DNA of 64,000 nt from Sphingomonas sp. S-NIH.Pt15_0812 (GCF_003951315.1 NZ_QLJH01000022.1:3837-67836), one strand, 5' to 3'. Shown: positions 1-9,394, counted from the stretch's first letter. Program-made: numbers and translations. Notes: generated by a model from the sequence alone, not told the origin.

Positions 1-59
1 CAGGTTGAGCTGCTGCCGGTTTCCTGGACACCGAAATAAGGTGTTTTTGGAACCTGAGG

Positions 60-351
60 ATGGAGATGCAACGAGGGAAGTTCAGTCGTGAGTTCAAGCC
101 CGAGGCGGTGAAGCTGGTCCGGGAACGCGGGGTGTCGGTGTCGCAAGCGGCACGCGATCTGGACCTGCACAAGAATGTTCTGCGCAAGTGGGTGCGGGAG
201 CAGGCGGCGGACCCGGGGTCGGCGTTTCCCAGGCATGGCGTGATGAAACCGGAGCAGCAGTAGATTAAGCGGCTGTGCCGCAAGTTGACCAGGGTGAAGG
301 CGGAGCGCGACATCCAAAAAAAGCGGAGGCCTACTTCGCCAAGGACTTGAT
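60..351 (+). pseudogene. IS3-family OrfA, broken
   Basis: Residues 1-67 form a typical IS3-family OrfA helix-turn-helix protein (FKPEAVKLV, then VSQAARDLDLHKNVLRKWV), which would bind the element ends. The frame is interrupted by TAG at 261-263 where the family normally continues. The following codons still encode the expected leucine-zipper-like segment (RLCRKL, then KAERDIQKK). A run of seven A at 316-322 breaks the frame once more; moving by one base restores AEAYFAKDLI and a TGA overlapping the orfB start. These are two independent lesions, so no functional OrfA is expected. Confidence 0.75.
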
Positions 352-537
352 ATGAGGTTCGAGTTCATTGCGAAGCACCGAGAGATCTGGCCGGTGTCAT
401 GGATCTGCGAAGCGCTCGCTGTTTCGCGCAGCGGCTTTCACGCCTGGCTGGTTCGAGCACCCAGTGTCCGTGCTCGCAGCGACGAGGAGTTCAGTGCCAA
501 GGTCCGCGCCAGCTTCATCTCCAGCTATCGGCCATAG
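352..537 (+). pseudogene. IS3-family OrfB N-terminal fragment
   Basis: The 61-residue fragment has the beginning of an IS3-family OrfB (FIAKHREIWPVSWICEAL, then VSRSGFHAWL), which precedes the DDE integrase domain in full-length proteins. It starts with an ATGA overlap to the decayed orfA. All catalytic DDE residues are missing because the reading frame stops at 535-537, right where the sequence changes into an IS5-type element. It is a remnant only. Confidence 0.75.
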
Positions 538-542
538 GTGAC

Positions 543-704
543 CGCGTGAAGTACCGCTGGCGCAACCGCATCGAGCGGCTGTTCAACAAGCTCAAGAACT
601 GGCGCCGCATCGCCACGCGCTACGACAAGACCGCCGAGTCCCACCTCGGCTTTGTCAACCTTGCCTCGGCACTGCTCTGGTTACCCTTTGTCCACGCAGC
701 CTAG
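543..704 (+). pseudogene. IS5/IS427-type transposase C-terminal fragment
   Basis: About 53 residues match the C-terminal end of IS5-type DDE transposases: YRWRNRIERLFNKLK, then RRIATRYDK, then the LASALLWL helix before the stop. The Y-R-x-R-N-x-x-E-R region contains the last catalytic Glu of the family, but the N-terminal two thirds are absent. The TAG stop at 702-704 overlaps, through a CTAG tetranucleotide, the stop codon of the minus-strand gene that ends at 701. Confidence 0.7.
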
Positions 705-3700
705 AGCAAGGCGAGTTCGCTTGAGAATTTACGCGCAGTCGCCGCCCAACTGTATCGGGCGCTTAGTGATTGGCGGATCTGCCCTGCCCGTTCAAAGGCT
801 GCTGCACGGTCAGTCATCACTAATTCAACTTTGGTTTTCCAGTCCGCTATGTTTGCGTCCATTGTCAGGGTGACGGGTGCGATGCACGGCTCGATGAGCG
901 CTTCTGCGAGAAACCCAGTCTTGGTCTCCGCGTCAAGAAATTCGGCCAGACCGCTTTGCGCGGACAGGATAACGGGTATCCCCGCGGCGAGGGCCTCTAA
1001 TCCCGTCAGACCGAACCCTTCCGCCTTGGAAGGCATGACAAAAAGGACTGATCGCCCGAGCTCAACTTGAAGCATGGTGGCATCGGTTGAATAGCCGAGG
1101 GGAGTTGCAAAGCTCCCATATTCGCTTCTGAAATCCTCAATCTCCGCGATTTCGTCGTCGGCGTGCTCCAAACTGAACCCACGAAGAAGGAGTTTTGGAT
1201 CTTCGCCGATAGGCCATCTTCGTCCCTCAGTCACAGCCTTCAGGACTTCACAGGCCAATCGGACTCCCTTCACACCGGCGTCTTCCATTCGGCCGATCAT
1301 TAGGCATTGATTGACTTTGATCTCGTCTGGCTTCGGCCGAATTTTAAGCAGAGACTCGTTGAGCCCAGGAATAAAAGTGGTGATTTTCGGGCATCCAAAT
1401 TCGACCTGGTCGAACATACGCCGGATGCGCGGCCCCACCGCGACCACAAGGTCGGATAACGACGCGAGCCTGATCTGGGCATCCGATTTTCTGTTGCCGG
1501 ACAATATCGGGCGCGGAATGTCGCCGCGATTGCTCTTCATCCCCTCATTTTCCTGTGGGATTGTGTGAAGAAAATGAACATATTTTGAGTCGAACCGGGA
1601 TGCGAGGGCGCGCCCGAACTGACCTGTGATGTGATCATGACCGATCACAACCTGAGGGGGCGTCGCGATGTGCCGCTCGTCGCACAGCAGGTAGGCGCTG
1701 CGCGGATCGATGCCTTCGGACGTCGGGCAGGCGATCAATGTGATCCCCATCGCTTTGGCTTCGTCAATCTCGAAGGTCGTTGCCGTTTGCACCAGACATG
1801 CGACACCGTGGCCTAAGGCCGCAAGAGCGACGCAGAGTTCCCGGTTTAGCGTCGAGATGCCGCCAGTCGCGGACGACCATTCGGTCGCGACCGCAAGGAT
1901 GATGCGGCGATCCTTCTCGGGGAGTGGTCCCTCCGGCTCTGGCACCGGCGCTGCCAAGTCCAACTCGACAGAAACATCGTCGGTGTCGTCCTGAAAGACC
2001 GGCTCCGAAGTGTCCGGCAAAACCGCATCAGGTGCTGCGCTCTGCCCCATCGCGCCAATGTGGAGGAGGATGTCAGCCGGGTCCGGCCTTGTCGCTGTCC
2101 TTGCTCGAACATTGCGCCGCGCTTCGTTGATCCTCCAGCGCAGGGCCTCGCGATCGGCGGGGATCGCCGTTGCAATCCGTTCAAGCTGCTCGAGAGCGGC
2201 GTTCGTCCCCATAGCGACCAAGCGGCCGATAATCATCGCGCGAAGGCGTTCAACGTGATCGGCCACGCCTAGGACGCGCGCGCCGCTCTCGACCGGCGGC
2301 CGCTCCGGAAGCAGCTGGGCAAGATCGATATACCCTTGACCGAGCGAATAAGCATCAAGCAGGTCAAGCAGCGGCAGCTGATCGAATGCCGTCTCATCCG
2401 CAAGCGTATGCCAGATTTCGGTAGCTAAAGTGTCGTCCCGCCCGCGCAACTGGAGCAACAGCCCCCAGACTTTGAGCGAGCCGCGCAACACTAGCTCCGC
2501 TGCCGCGCGAGTAAGCGACGCCCTATCCGTGGGGGCGGAAACATCAATTTCAACGGGAGCACGCTCAAGCGCGGTCGTAACCTCGCCGACCGCCGCGGCG
2601 ACCCCCATGCGGACCAAGAAGGAGAAGATCTCGGAGGCTGCACTGTCCCCGCGAAGGTTGGGATCAGTGCGCAGTTGCTCAAGCAGCTTCACGACGGCGG
2701 GTGACAGGATGCCTTCGAGCAGTTCGAAGATACGGGGGGTCAGCCCACGCGATCGCTCGCCCAGCGCGATGTCTCGAACTGCGCCCAAGACCGCGTCTGG
2801 AGCGCGCCGATAGGCTTCCTCCACCAGCTTGCACTGGGCTTCTCCGGTTTCGTGAAAGGCATTGTCGAAGAAGCCGAGAAGGGCGGGCGCCCATGCGGCC
2901 CAGGTTTCGGCAGGCAGCGCTGACAGCTGTTCGGGGGCCGTGTCGTGCATGAGGCTGAGCGCGCGCACGCCCGCATTAGCCGCCCGATTGCTAGTGTCGG
3001 ATCCGAGCCAGCTCGTATCGGCGAGCGGGGCTCGGGTTAGATAGATGGGCGCTGTGGCGACGATGCGTTCGCGCGTTACGCCATCGAGCAGTTTCCAGCC
3101 CGGCGTCGCGTCAAGATCCGATCGGAACTCGAAGTCGGACCGATAGCCCGATGCGTCGCGCATGAGGTCGTAATTGACCCGCCACCAAAGATCGGGTTCC
3201 CCGGCCTCTATGCGATTGAGCAACGTGGTGATGTCCTCACGCCAGCGCGCCTCGGCTTCGGCGGAGCCTTCGCGTTCTGCCTCGCGTTCGCGGGCGCGCA
3301 TGGCTTCCTCGCGCATGCGGTCAGCTTGTTCAGACGGCCATTCGACACTGTAGCGTCGCTTGAGCAAAACATGCAGCTCGGACTCGTGTGCCGCCACCTC
3401 CCAGACAGCCGTCAATTCGTTGATCGGAGACCGGTCGCACAGGAAGACGATGATTTGCGCGAGGGCTGTTCGAACCGCGCTGCTCTCGACCCCAGGCAAC
3501 GCAACGAGGTAGTCGTCGAGGTCGTCGAGGCTTACGAGATCAGACAGAAAGTAGAGGATCGTGCTGGTCGTGCGCGCCGGATCAGCGCTGCGGCTGATCG
3601 TGTCGATGACCAGAGTTGATCGGGCATGAGGTTCTGGCGACCAACCCCTATCGTCGTCGCGGCCGGACACCAGCACATGGGGCAGGTCAGACCCGGCCTC

Positions 3701-5653
3701 CAAGATCAAATCGCCGAAAGCGGTCCGTACCTCGGCGAAATTAATCTTCGCTGCAGCGCTCCAGAACAAGCGGGTCGCGATCTCCTGAAGCCCACTGTCC
3801 CGCCTGCGGACGGACGCGATATGGTTCTGAAGCCAACGCACCGCGTCCACCGCCATTCCGGGCATCAGATCGACAAAACGGAGACGATGCAGGAAGAGGT
3901 GATAGGTGCCGATCTGGTTGCGCTGCTTAGGCGCGGTGAGCGCGTTCAGCAGTTTCTGAAACTCGAGATGGGCGGGCCAGCACAGCCGAAGCAGTGCACC
4001 GCGGAGCCGGTCGTCTTCATCGGCGCTTAGATCCGAGGTCAAGATTGGAGCCAACGCCCCGATATCATCGTCCGAGCCCAGCCGGCCGATCGCGCGCACC
4101 GCCCAGGTGCGCACCAGAATGTCCGCAAATTCGTCGCGCGCAACCGTTGAAAGAGACGGCACAAGCGTGGTTTTCCCGGTTAAACCGGCGATGTCGATCG
4201 CGGCCATACGCAGGCTGCTCGGTGCTTCCGCATCAGCGATGAGGGGCTTCAGTTGCTCGGCCAAGGCATCATGATCGAGGCGGAGGAAAAGCGGGACCAG
4301 CGTCGCGTGCTGGTCGAGCATGTCCTCGTTGGCGAACCGCTGCAGCACGGCCGCAGTGAGACGCGCCCGATCAGCCGCCGTCATCGCTGCAGTGTCCGAC
4401 TTCAGCAAAATCGCAGGTTCACGCGCAATCAGGAGATCGAACAAGTCGGGCGCCATGGTGGCCGCCCAAGCCGCCACTTCCTGCAATTGCGGCGCCACGC
4501 CGCCCGGGCCGTTCAACTCCTGAACGGAGAGGAGCGACATCATCTGGTCGCCGGTCAATCGATGGTCGACGAGATAACGAGCGGTCAAATAGTCGCGGAA
4601 AGCGCGATGGCGAAATTCATAAGCGCCTCGGCTGATCTCGACAAAAAGGCCTGATCCGAGCACGTCGAGCAGGTCGACGGGCGTGACCGCGAAGCGTCCG
4701 CGTGATGAGCGCTCCGTCCCGCCGGCGATATGATTGACAATAAGGCTGTCGGCCGTGTCCGGCGTCAGGCTCGTTGCAATCCGCGTGTAACCGGAAAAGC
4801 TGCTCGCGGCTGCGATCCTCCCGGCAAGCAGGAGCTTCTGCGATACTGTCGGAGCCCCGTCGCGCTCGTCCCCACGGCTGAGCTGCGCGTCAATCACGCC
4901 TTGAAAGAGCGCGCTTTGCGTGACTGGCAGAACCTTCTCGGTGCGGTAGCGATCGAGAATCATGCCGAGCAGCAGAGGCCGACCGGCGATCGCGCCGAGA
5001 TTGTCGTCGATAAGCAAGCTGGCCAGCTGCTCGCTTTTCACCGGATCGGGTTCGACCGAGGCAATCCCGATTCTAACATCGGTGTCGTCCAGGGGATCGA
5101 GCGCAAGTTTGCGGACGAGGTTCGACGGCCAGCGCGCATCGATCGCGGCGTCCATTTCCGTCGACCAGCTCGCCATCCTGCAGGACATCGCGACACACAA
5201 GATATGCCCCGGTCGGGCGCGCGCCTGCAGCTGGTCGAGCAACGCGCTGAGAAGAGAGGCCGCGGCCCCCTCGCCCGCACCGATCTCGTCGATGCCGTCG
5301 ATAAGAACATGCCAGGGTCCGCCGTCGCGCTCCCAGCGCTGGAAGGCGCCGGACGGGAAGAGCCTGCTGAGATCAGGGTCGTGGCTGATCGCCCGCCCGG
5401 CGATCAGGTCAACCGACCGAGCGCTTTCTCGCAGCTTGCCCTGAAGGCGTTCGAGTTCCCAGCTTTTGCCAGATCCGGGTTCGCCCAGCAGGATTAGACA
5501 GGGCGTATCCGCGACGTCGAAAAGGTCGACATGGTCCGCCTCTCCCCGGCCGCCCGCCGCGAGCGCACGGTACCCCGCATGAGCATCGGCGGATGACCAG
5601 TGACGTGGATATCGAGAGGGAAACTCGCGGGTCTGATCGGGGCTATTGCTCAT
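701..5653 (-). CDS. NACHT-type NTPase / helical-repeat / GT4-like glycosyltransferase fusion
   Basis: This 1650-residue protein has a P-loop (GEPGSGKS, residues 57-64) and a NACHT-style Walker B (VLIDGIDE, about 116-123), followed by a winged-helix-like and long helix-rich region (about 300-1230) that looks like HEAT-type repeats with some charged coiled coil. The C-terminal 400 residues resemble a GT4 glycosyltransferase: a glycine-rich N-lobe start (TGGISTLNREL), VIGHDH, LHTIP, and the C-lobe signature AEGFGLTGLEALAAG near residues 1545-1560. NACHT proteins are STAND-type ligand-triggered switches and some bacterial ones protect against phage. Having the putative effector enzyme at the C-terminus after the repeats is unusual. 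No transmembrane segment is evident. The ATG at 5653 has no strong ribosome-binding site. The domain calls are firm; substrate and role are unknown. Confidence 0.85.
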   Translation of the reverse strand: MSNSPDQTREFPSRYPRHWSSADAHAGYRALAAGGRGEADHVDLFDVADTPCLILLGEPGSGKSWELERLQGKLRESARSVDLIAGRAISHDPDLSRLFPSGAFQRWERDGGPWHVLIDGIDEIGAGEGAAASLLSALLDQLQARARPGHILCVAMSCRMASWSTEMDAAIDARWPSNLVRKLALDPLDDTDVRIGIASVEPDPVKSEQLASLLIDDNLGAIAGRPLLLGMILDRYRTEKVLPVTQSALFQGVIDAQLSRGDERDGAPTVSQKLLLAGRIAAASSFSGYTRIATSLTPDTADSLIVNHIAGGTERSSRGRFAVTPVDLLDVLGSGLFVEISRGAYEFRHRAFRDYLTARYLVDHRLTGDQMMSLLSVQELNGPGGVAPQLQEVAAWAATMAPDLFDLLIAREPAILLKSDTAAMTAADRARLTAAVLQRFANEDMLDQHATLVPLFLRLDHDALAEQLKPLIADAEAPSSLRMAAIDIAGLTGKTTLVPSLSTVARDEFADILVRTWAVRAIGRLGSDDDIGALAPILTSDLSADEDDRLRGALLRLCWPAHLEFQKLLNALTAPKQRNQIGTYHLFLHRLRFVDLMPGMAVDAVRWLQNHIASVRRRDSGLQEIATRLFWSAAAKINFAEVRTAFGDLILEAGSDLPHVLVSGRDDDRGWSPEPHARSTLVIDTISRSADPARTTSTILYFLSDLVSLDDLDDYLVALPGVESSAVRTALAQIIVFLCDRSPINELTAVWEVAAHESELHVLLKRRYSVEWPSEQADRMREEAMRAREREAEREGSAEAEARWREDITTLLNRIEAGEPDLWWRVNYDLMRDASGYRSDFEFRSDLDATPGWKLLDGVTRERIVATAPIYLTRAPLADTSWLGSDTSNRAANAGVRALSLMHDTAPEQLSALPAETWAAWAPALLGFFDNAFHETGEAQCKLVEEAYRRAPDAVLGAVRDIALGERSRGLTPRIFELLEGILSPAVVKLLEQLRTDPNLRGDSAASEIFSFLVRMGVAAAVGEVTTALERAPVEIDVSAPTDRASLTRAAAELVLRGSLKVWGLLLQLRGRDDTLATEIWHTLADETAFDQLPLLDLLDAYSLGQGYIDLAQLLPERPPVESGARVLGVADHVERLRAMIIGRLVAMGTNAALEQLERIATAIPADREALRWRINEARRNVRARTATRPDPADILLHIGAMGQSAAPDAVLPDTSEPVFQDDTDDVSVELDLAAPVPEPEGPLPEKDRRIILAVATEWSSATGGISTLNRELCVALAALGHGVACLVQTATTFEIDEAKAMGITLIACPTSEGIDPRSAYLLCDERHIATPPQVVIGHDHITGQFGRALASRFDSKYVHFLHTIPQENEGMKSNRGDIPRPILSGNRKSDAQIRLASLSDLVVAVGPRIRRMFDQVEFGCPKITTFIPGLNESLLKIRPKPDEIKVNQCLMIGRMEDAGVKGVRLACEVLKAVTEGRRWPIGEDPKLLLRGFSLEHADDEIAEIEDFRSEYGSFATPLGYSTDATMLQVELGRSVLFVMPSKAEGFGLTGLEALAAGIPVILSAQSGLAEFLDAETKTGFLAEALIEPCIAPVTLTMDANIADWKTKVELVMTDRAAAFERAGQIRQSLSARYSWAATARKFSSELALL

Positions 5654-5962
5654 CGGTCAGCTGTTAGCCGATCGTTACGGACGGACAAACGACAGACCGC
5701 GCAATGACGGCTTGTCGAGGCGTTTCTTGCCAACGATCCGTCAGTCGCCCGATCATCTGCCGCTCAAACAAACGGCTCCGGAGTTGATTTGTGACGCGGA
5801 CACGCATCGGCGAACTCATGATTGATGGTGATGCGCGATTGCGGGGGGACGGCCCACCCCCTCGTCGCACTCCAAATCGGCGATAAAGTGTCTGACGGAC
5901 GCGTCCTCGATCCGGCCATTGTCGTGCAGTAGAAGACCAATCGGCCATTCTAGTTCGAGCCG
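5654..5962. other. Non-coding spacer upstream of the NACHT-type gene
   Basis: No convincing gene is seen on either strand. It must hold the promoter of the minus-strand NACHT-type gene, but no clear -35/-10 pair could be assigned. The short open frames here have no recognisable family and look like decayed island DNA next to the broken recombinase. Confidence 0.4.
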
Positions 5963-6300
5963 ATGGATACGGCCCGGAAGGCGATGCGTGCGTAGCTGGA
6001 GCGGCCCGGCGGCACGCTAGACGACTATGTCTTTCCTAGTCGCGACGACTACATGGGCCATATGGGCACCCGCCAGTATGCCGGCTTGTTTACGAGTGGA
6101 TTGCCGGGATCGGCATCCAGCCCCACGATTACGGAACTCACTCGCTCCGACGAACAAAGCCTTCGATTATCTACAAGGCGACGGGCAACCTCAGAGCCGT
6201 CCAGATTCTGCTTGTTCACGCTAAAAGCGACAGCACGGTGCGTCATCTCGGGGTTGACGTGGAGGACGCGCCAAAGTTGGCGGAATGCACCGAGGTCTGA
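5963..6300 (+). pseudogene. Tyrosine recombinase (integrase) C-terminal remnant
   Basis: Reading across two lesions gives a tyrosine-recombinase catalytic domain. First comes a segment with LDDYVFPSR and the MGTRQYA motif. A +1 shift at about 6081 then leads into RLVYEWIAGIGI, YGTHSLRRTK (the conserved H-x-x-R box), ATGNLRAVQILLVHAKSDSTVRHLGV and a natural stop at 6298-6300. A TAG at 5993-5995 interrupts the upstream part. The usual catalytic Tyr position near the RHLG segment reads as His and the N-terminal half is gone, so it cannot be active. Relatives of this recombinase are common in proteobacterial islands. It supports the view that this region arrived by site-specific integration. Confidence 0.8.
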
Positions 6301-6354
6301 GCAGACCCAGGTCCAGCCTTAAAGCCGCCCAGCTGCCGGGGTCAGATCGGCGGG

Positions 6355-7491
6355 TCAGACCTCCCAGTCGCCTCTGATCCAAAGAGAGAACAACTCGTGG
6401 TCAGGAGACGAAGGCTGGCTGGGATCGCCGTACACGGCCGTCTCGACGTACGGAATGCCCACGTCCAGCCGCTGGCCTGGAACGTCGCCGAATCGGTGAT
6501 CGTAGCAGGCGAGAAGCACGGCGATCGACAGGAGCTTGCTCGAGATCGGGGAGACGAAGGCCTTGCAGCCCTGCAATGGCCGAAGCGCTCGCCTGTACCG
6601 ATCCATGGCCACGAAAATCTGCTTGTACGCCTCGAACGGATTGTACTCGCACGCCAGCAGGATGTTAGCGGGTTCCACATGGAAGTCGTCGAACAGGATC
6701 GCGCGGTGCTCGTCGACGATCTCATCGCCCCTCCGTGGCGCCCGGCTGGGGAACGGCACCACGGGACAAATCTCGTCCGGATCGATGAAGGTCTGGATCA
6801 GGTCGAGCCGTTCCTTCTGGTTCTCGCCGAGCACCGGAAACCAGATCCGCGGCCAGTTCTCGGTCGTCTGTGCGGTCAGCTGCCCCGAAAAGCCCACGAC
6901 CTGCGTCACCGCTTCCCGAAGCGTACCCTTGGCGGCGCCCAGGTCGGCGGAAACGCTCTCGGCGACCTGCACATGGAGATTAACACTTCTTCCGCCCTCG
7001 GCCGCGGCAAGGATGTCCAGGCGTCGAAGGAGAACGGCGATGATCGTCAGCGCCACCATACGAGGCATGGCGCTGATGTCCACGACGATGTCGTCGAACT
7101 CGGCGAGATCGCCGGCATCGCGCAGTGCGCTCTGCGTGTTGCGCGACGTCATCGTCGAATTGGCCGGTCCACCGATCTCGACCGGCACCTCCTGGATGGC
7201 GTCTCGGGGGAGCAACCCGAGGAGTTGGCCATGGTTTGCCTCCGTCAGTGCCGCCCTCGCGAGGCTGTCGTCGAGTCCGTTGTCGAAGGCCAGCAGCCAT
7301 ACCCGCAGATCCGCACCGACCCCGACCAGTCCCTTCGCTGTCTCCAATGCGCGGACATCGAAGCCGCGCCCCATGACGAGCAGCACACGGCGCTTCCGCT
7401 GCGAAAGGTGGCGACGCCAGAACACGTCGACTTCCGCTCCCTGGGACAGGACGTACGGATCCCACCGCATCTTCGCACGATCGTCAGACAA
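6355..7491 (-). CDS. Unrecognised third protein of the PRTase-ATPase operon
   Basis: I do not recognise this 378-residue family. The N-terminal third looks like an alpha/beta fold: RRVLLVMGRGFDVRALE gives a strand, a glycine-containing turn and a helix, and DDIVVDISAMPRM gives a second strand ending in an Asp-x-Ser turn. The C-terminal half is mixed and contains DEHRAILFDDFHVEP. No signal peptide or membrane segment is visible. It is the last gene of a tightly packed operon. Its TTG start (7491) overlaps the stop of the ATPase gene by 8 bases and is preceded by a purine-rich AGGAGAGG. The next internal ATG would be residue 8. Tight coupling suggests it works with the ATPase and PRTase. It could be an effector or a ligand-binding sensor; this is unresolved. 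Confidence 0.75.
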   Translation of the reverse strand: MSDDRAKMRWDPYVLSQGAEVDVFWRRHLSQRKRRVLLVMGRGFDVRALETAKGLVGVGADLRVWLLAFDNGLDDSLARAALTEANHGQLLGLLPRDAIQEVPVEIGGPANSTMTSRNTQSALRDAGDLAEFDDIVVDISAMPRMVALTIIAVLLRRLDILAAAEGGRSVNLHVQVAESVSADLGAAKGTLREAVTQVVGFSGQLTAQTTENWPRIWFPVLGENQKERLDLIQTFIDPDEICPVVPFPSRAPRRGDEIVDEHRAILFDDFHVEPANILLACEYNPFEAYKQIFVAMDRYRRALRPLQGCKAFVSPISSKLLSIAVLLACYDHRFGDVPGQRLDVGIPYVETAVYGDPSQPSSPDHELFSLWIRGDWEV

Positions 7492-9394
7492 GCGTCCTCT
7501 CCTCCGCCTTCGCCTCGGCTGCGGCGCCCACCTCCTGCCAGTGGATCAGATCGCGGAGCGACTTGGCCCGCCAGCCGCCATAGGCGAGCGGCAGGCCGAA
7601 GTGCACGCACAGAAGCCTGTTGAGATAGAACACGACGTAGGATCTGCCGTTGTTCTGGTGATCCAGCCTCGGAACCAAGAGGTTCTGCGACACGAGCGAG
7701 GTCAGCACATCGCGGAGCGGCAGCAACGGCCTGATCTCGTCGTCGGGACTGTCGATAAGCTGCTTCCGGTCGTCCATCGTGATGGCTATGCCGGTCACGC
7801 CGGGCGCATACGGAGCGTTCTCCTGGAACGTCTGGTTGCGGCAGAACGCTCCGATAGCCTCGAGCAGTCGCCTCGCCTCGTACCCCCGCGGCAGCCGTCG
7901 GACGAGTTCCTCCCACCTGCGCGCCGCGACCTGACGGATTAGGGCGTCCTGCCGTTCCGGCGAAAGAGGGATCACCGCGTCGCGCTGGAGGCGGATCTTC
8001 GCGCTCACCTCCTCGAACAGTTCGCCCGCCACCTCGAGATACTGGTCGACGTTGTAGGACGAGACGGCGCTCAGCGTCTCGCGACCGAAGTAGATCGGGG
8101 CCCCGATCTCGGTGCGCAGGAAGTGGTCCGCTGCGCGATCCACCCCGCTGCTGCCCCGCTTGCCGAGTTCGTCGCCAGCAAGCGCGTCGAAGTCGAACGA
8201 CACCTGGGCCCGTCGGCCGTCGCGCGCTACCAGGATCCTGGTCGAACGCCAACGCAGCGCCTTCTCGTGCGCCGTCCCTCCACCCGCGCGGCACTCCGCG
8301 ATCCAATTGTTGTAACGACTCCCCCGACCGTTCGCCGTCACGACTACGGCCTCGGACTCGGCTGCCGCGGCTTCGAACCTGCCCTGCCAAGCCGACATGT
8401 CGTCGACCTCGCCAATGAGCGAGAAGAAGTCGCGATCGCCGAACCCATCGGCTTTGCTCGCCCGCAGGTTCGCGATCGACTCCACGAACCTCGCGTACGT
8501 CCTCGCGCGAGCGCCGCTCCAACGCCGCTCCAGCTGGATGACGCCTTCGTAGTCGCGGTCCTTCAGGGCACCCTCGGAGAGGAGATCGCGATGCGTCAGC
8601 GCCTCCAGCCGCTCGGCGACCCAGATCCCGCACTGCTCCCTGGCATTGGTGACGAAGTCGAGCAGGGCGATGCGCTGCGGAGCCGCGAGCGTCTGCAGCT
8701 CGTCGAGCAGCAGCACACGGCGCACCTCCACCGGCCCATGTGGATCCGTGATCCGCGCCTGGGCGAACCACTTCAGGCCGTCCATCCGGGTCTGGCCGCC
8801 CGCGAGCGGCACGGGATCGTCCAGCGCGTCCATGCGCTCAAAGAATCCGCGCTCGATGGCGGACGCCCACTCGAAGAGCTGAGCACCGTCCGCCTTGGCG
8901 GGGATGGTCGCGCTGGATTCCGGCTGCCATTCGAAGGTGAGCTTCGCGAGATCGTCCGGGAAGGCCCGCTCGGCCCGATCCAACGCGGCACGGAGCGTCG
9001 CGATGACGATGCGGGAGTTCACCAGCTCGCGGAACAGGGCGTTCGCCTTGTCGAACTGAGCCAACTCGCGGTACTCGCTGGTGAACGAGACCATGGCCCC
9101 GAGGAGGCCCGGCCCGGCATCCCCGATCGCACCCGCCTCGCGCAGTGCGGACTGGGTCGGCTTGACCTGCTGGTGCGTCTCGGCGAGCTGGTTGGCGAGC
9201 TTGAGGGGACGCGGCGTGAGCAGCCTCAGGAAGGTGGTCTTGCCGCCGCCCGGGGCGCTTCGCAGCAGTACCAGCCCGCCCCAAGGGTCGCCGAGCTGCT
9301 GGACGAGGTCGAGGACGCCCGCGCTGAAGAGCTTCACGAACTCCTCGTCGTTGACCGCGCGCTGCGATGCCCGGATGCGGAACGGATTGCGCAC
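7484..9394 (-). CDS. ORC/CDC6-like P-loop ATPase
   Basis: The 636-residue protein begins with an NPFRIRA segment. It then has a P-loop (SAPGGGKTT, about residues 47-55) and a Walker B with following Glu (RVLLLDELQTL, about 225-235), giving the AAA+-like layout of ORC/CDC6-type or STAND-related NTPases seen in predicted prokaryotic conflict systems (recalled family resemblance, not a search result). The C-terminal half is helix-rich and may hold a winged-helix or substrate-binding part. It likely couples ATP hydrolysis to sensing or switching of the neighbouring PRTase. The GTG start at 9394 directly abuts the upstream TAG and has a strong GGAGGAGG ribosome-binding site. No membrane segment is seen. 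An alternative is an ATPase loading a nuclease, but no nuclease motif is seen nearby. Confidence 0.8.
   Translation of the reverse strand: MRNPFRIRASQRAVNDEEFVKLFSAGVLDLVQQLGDPWGGLVLLRSAPGGGKTTFLRLLTPRPLKLANQLAETHQQVKPTQSALREAGAIGDAGPGLLGAMVSFTSEYRELAQFDKANALFRELVNSRIVIATLRAALDRAERAFPDDLAKLTFEWQPESSATIPAKADGAQLFEWASAIERGFFERMDALDDPVPLAGGQTRMDGLKWFAQARITDPHGPVEVRRVLLLDELQTLAAPQRIALLDFVTNAREQCGIWVAERLEALTHRDLLSEGALKDRDYEGVIQLERRWSGARARTYARFVESIANLRASKADGFGDRDFFSLIGEVDDMSAWQGRFEAAAAESEAVVVTANGRGSRYNNWIAECRAGGGTAHEKALRWRSTRILVARDGRRAQVSFDFDALAGDELGKRGSSGVDRAADHFLRTEIGAPIYFGRETLSAVSSYNVDQYLEVAGELFEEVSAKIRLQRDAVIPLSPERQDALIRQVAARRWEELVRRLPRGYEARRLLEAIGAFCRNQTFQENAPYAPGVTGIAITMDDRKQLIDSPDDEIRPLLPLRDVLTSLVSQNLLVPRLDHQNNGRSYVVFYLNRLLCVHFGLPLAYGGWRAKSLRDLIHWQEVGAAAEAKAEERTLV

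Larger units (their letters stand above)
1..704 (+). mobile_element. Composite insertion-sequence scar (IS3-type joined to IS5-type)
   Basis: The stretch begins with sequence resembling an IS3-family left end, then carries decayed orfA and orfB fragments of an IS3-type element. At about 540 it switches abruptly to the C-terminal coding end of an IS5/IS427-type DDE transposase. No intact transposase is present, so it should be non-mobile by itself. The right edge coincides with the stop codon of the large NACHT-type gene on the other strand. The most likely history is nested insertion followed by deletion. Exact inverted repeats and target duplications cannot be set because the left flank is outside the window. 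Confidence 0.75.
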
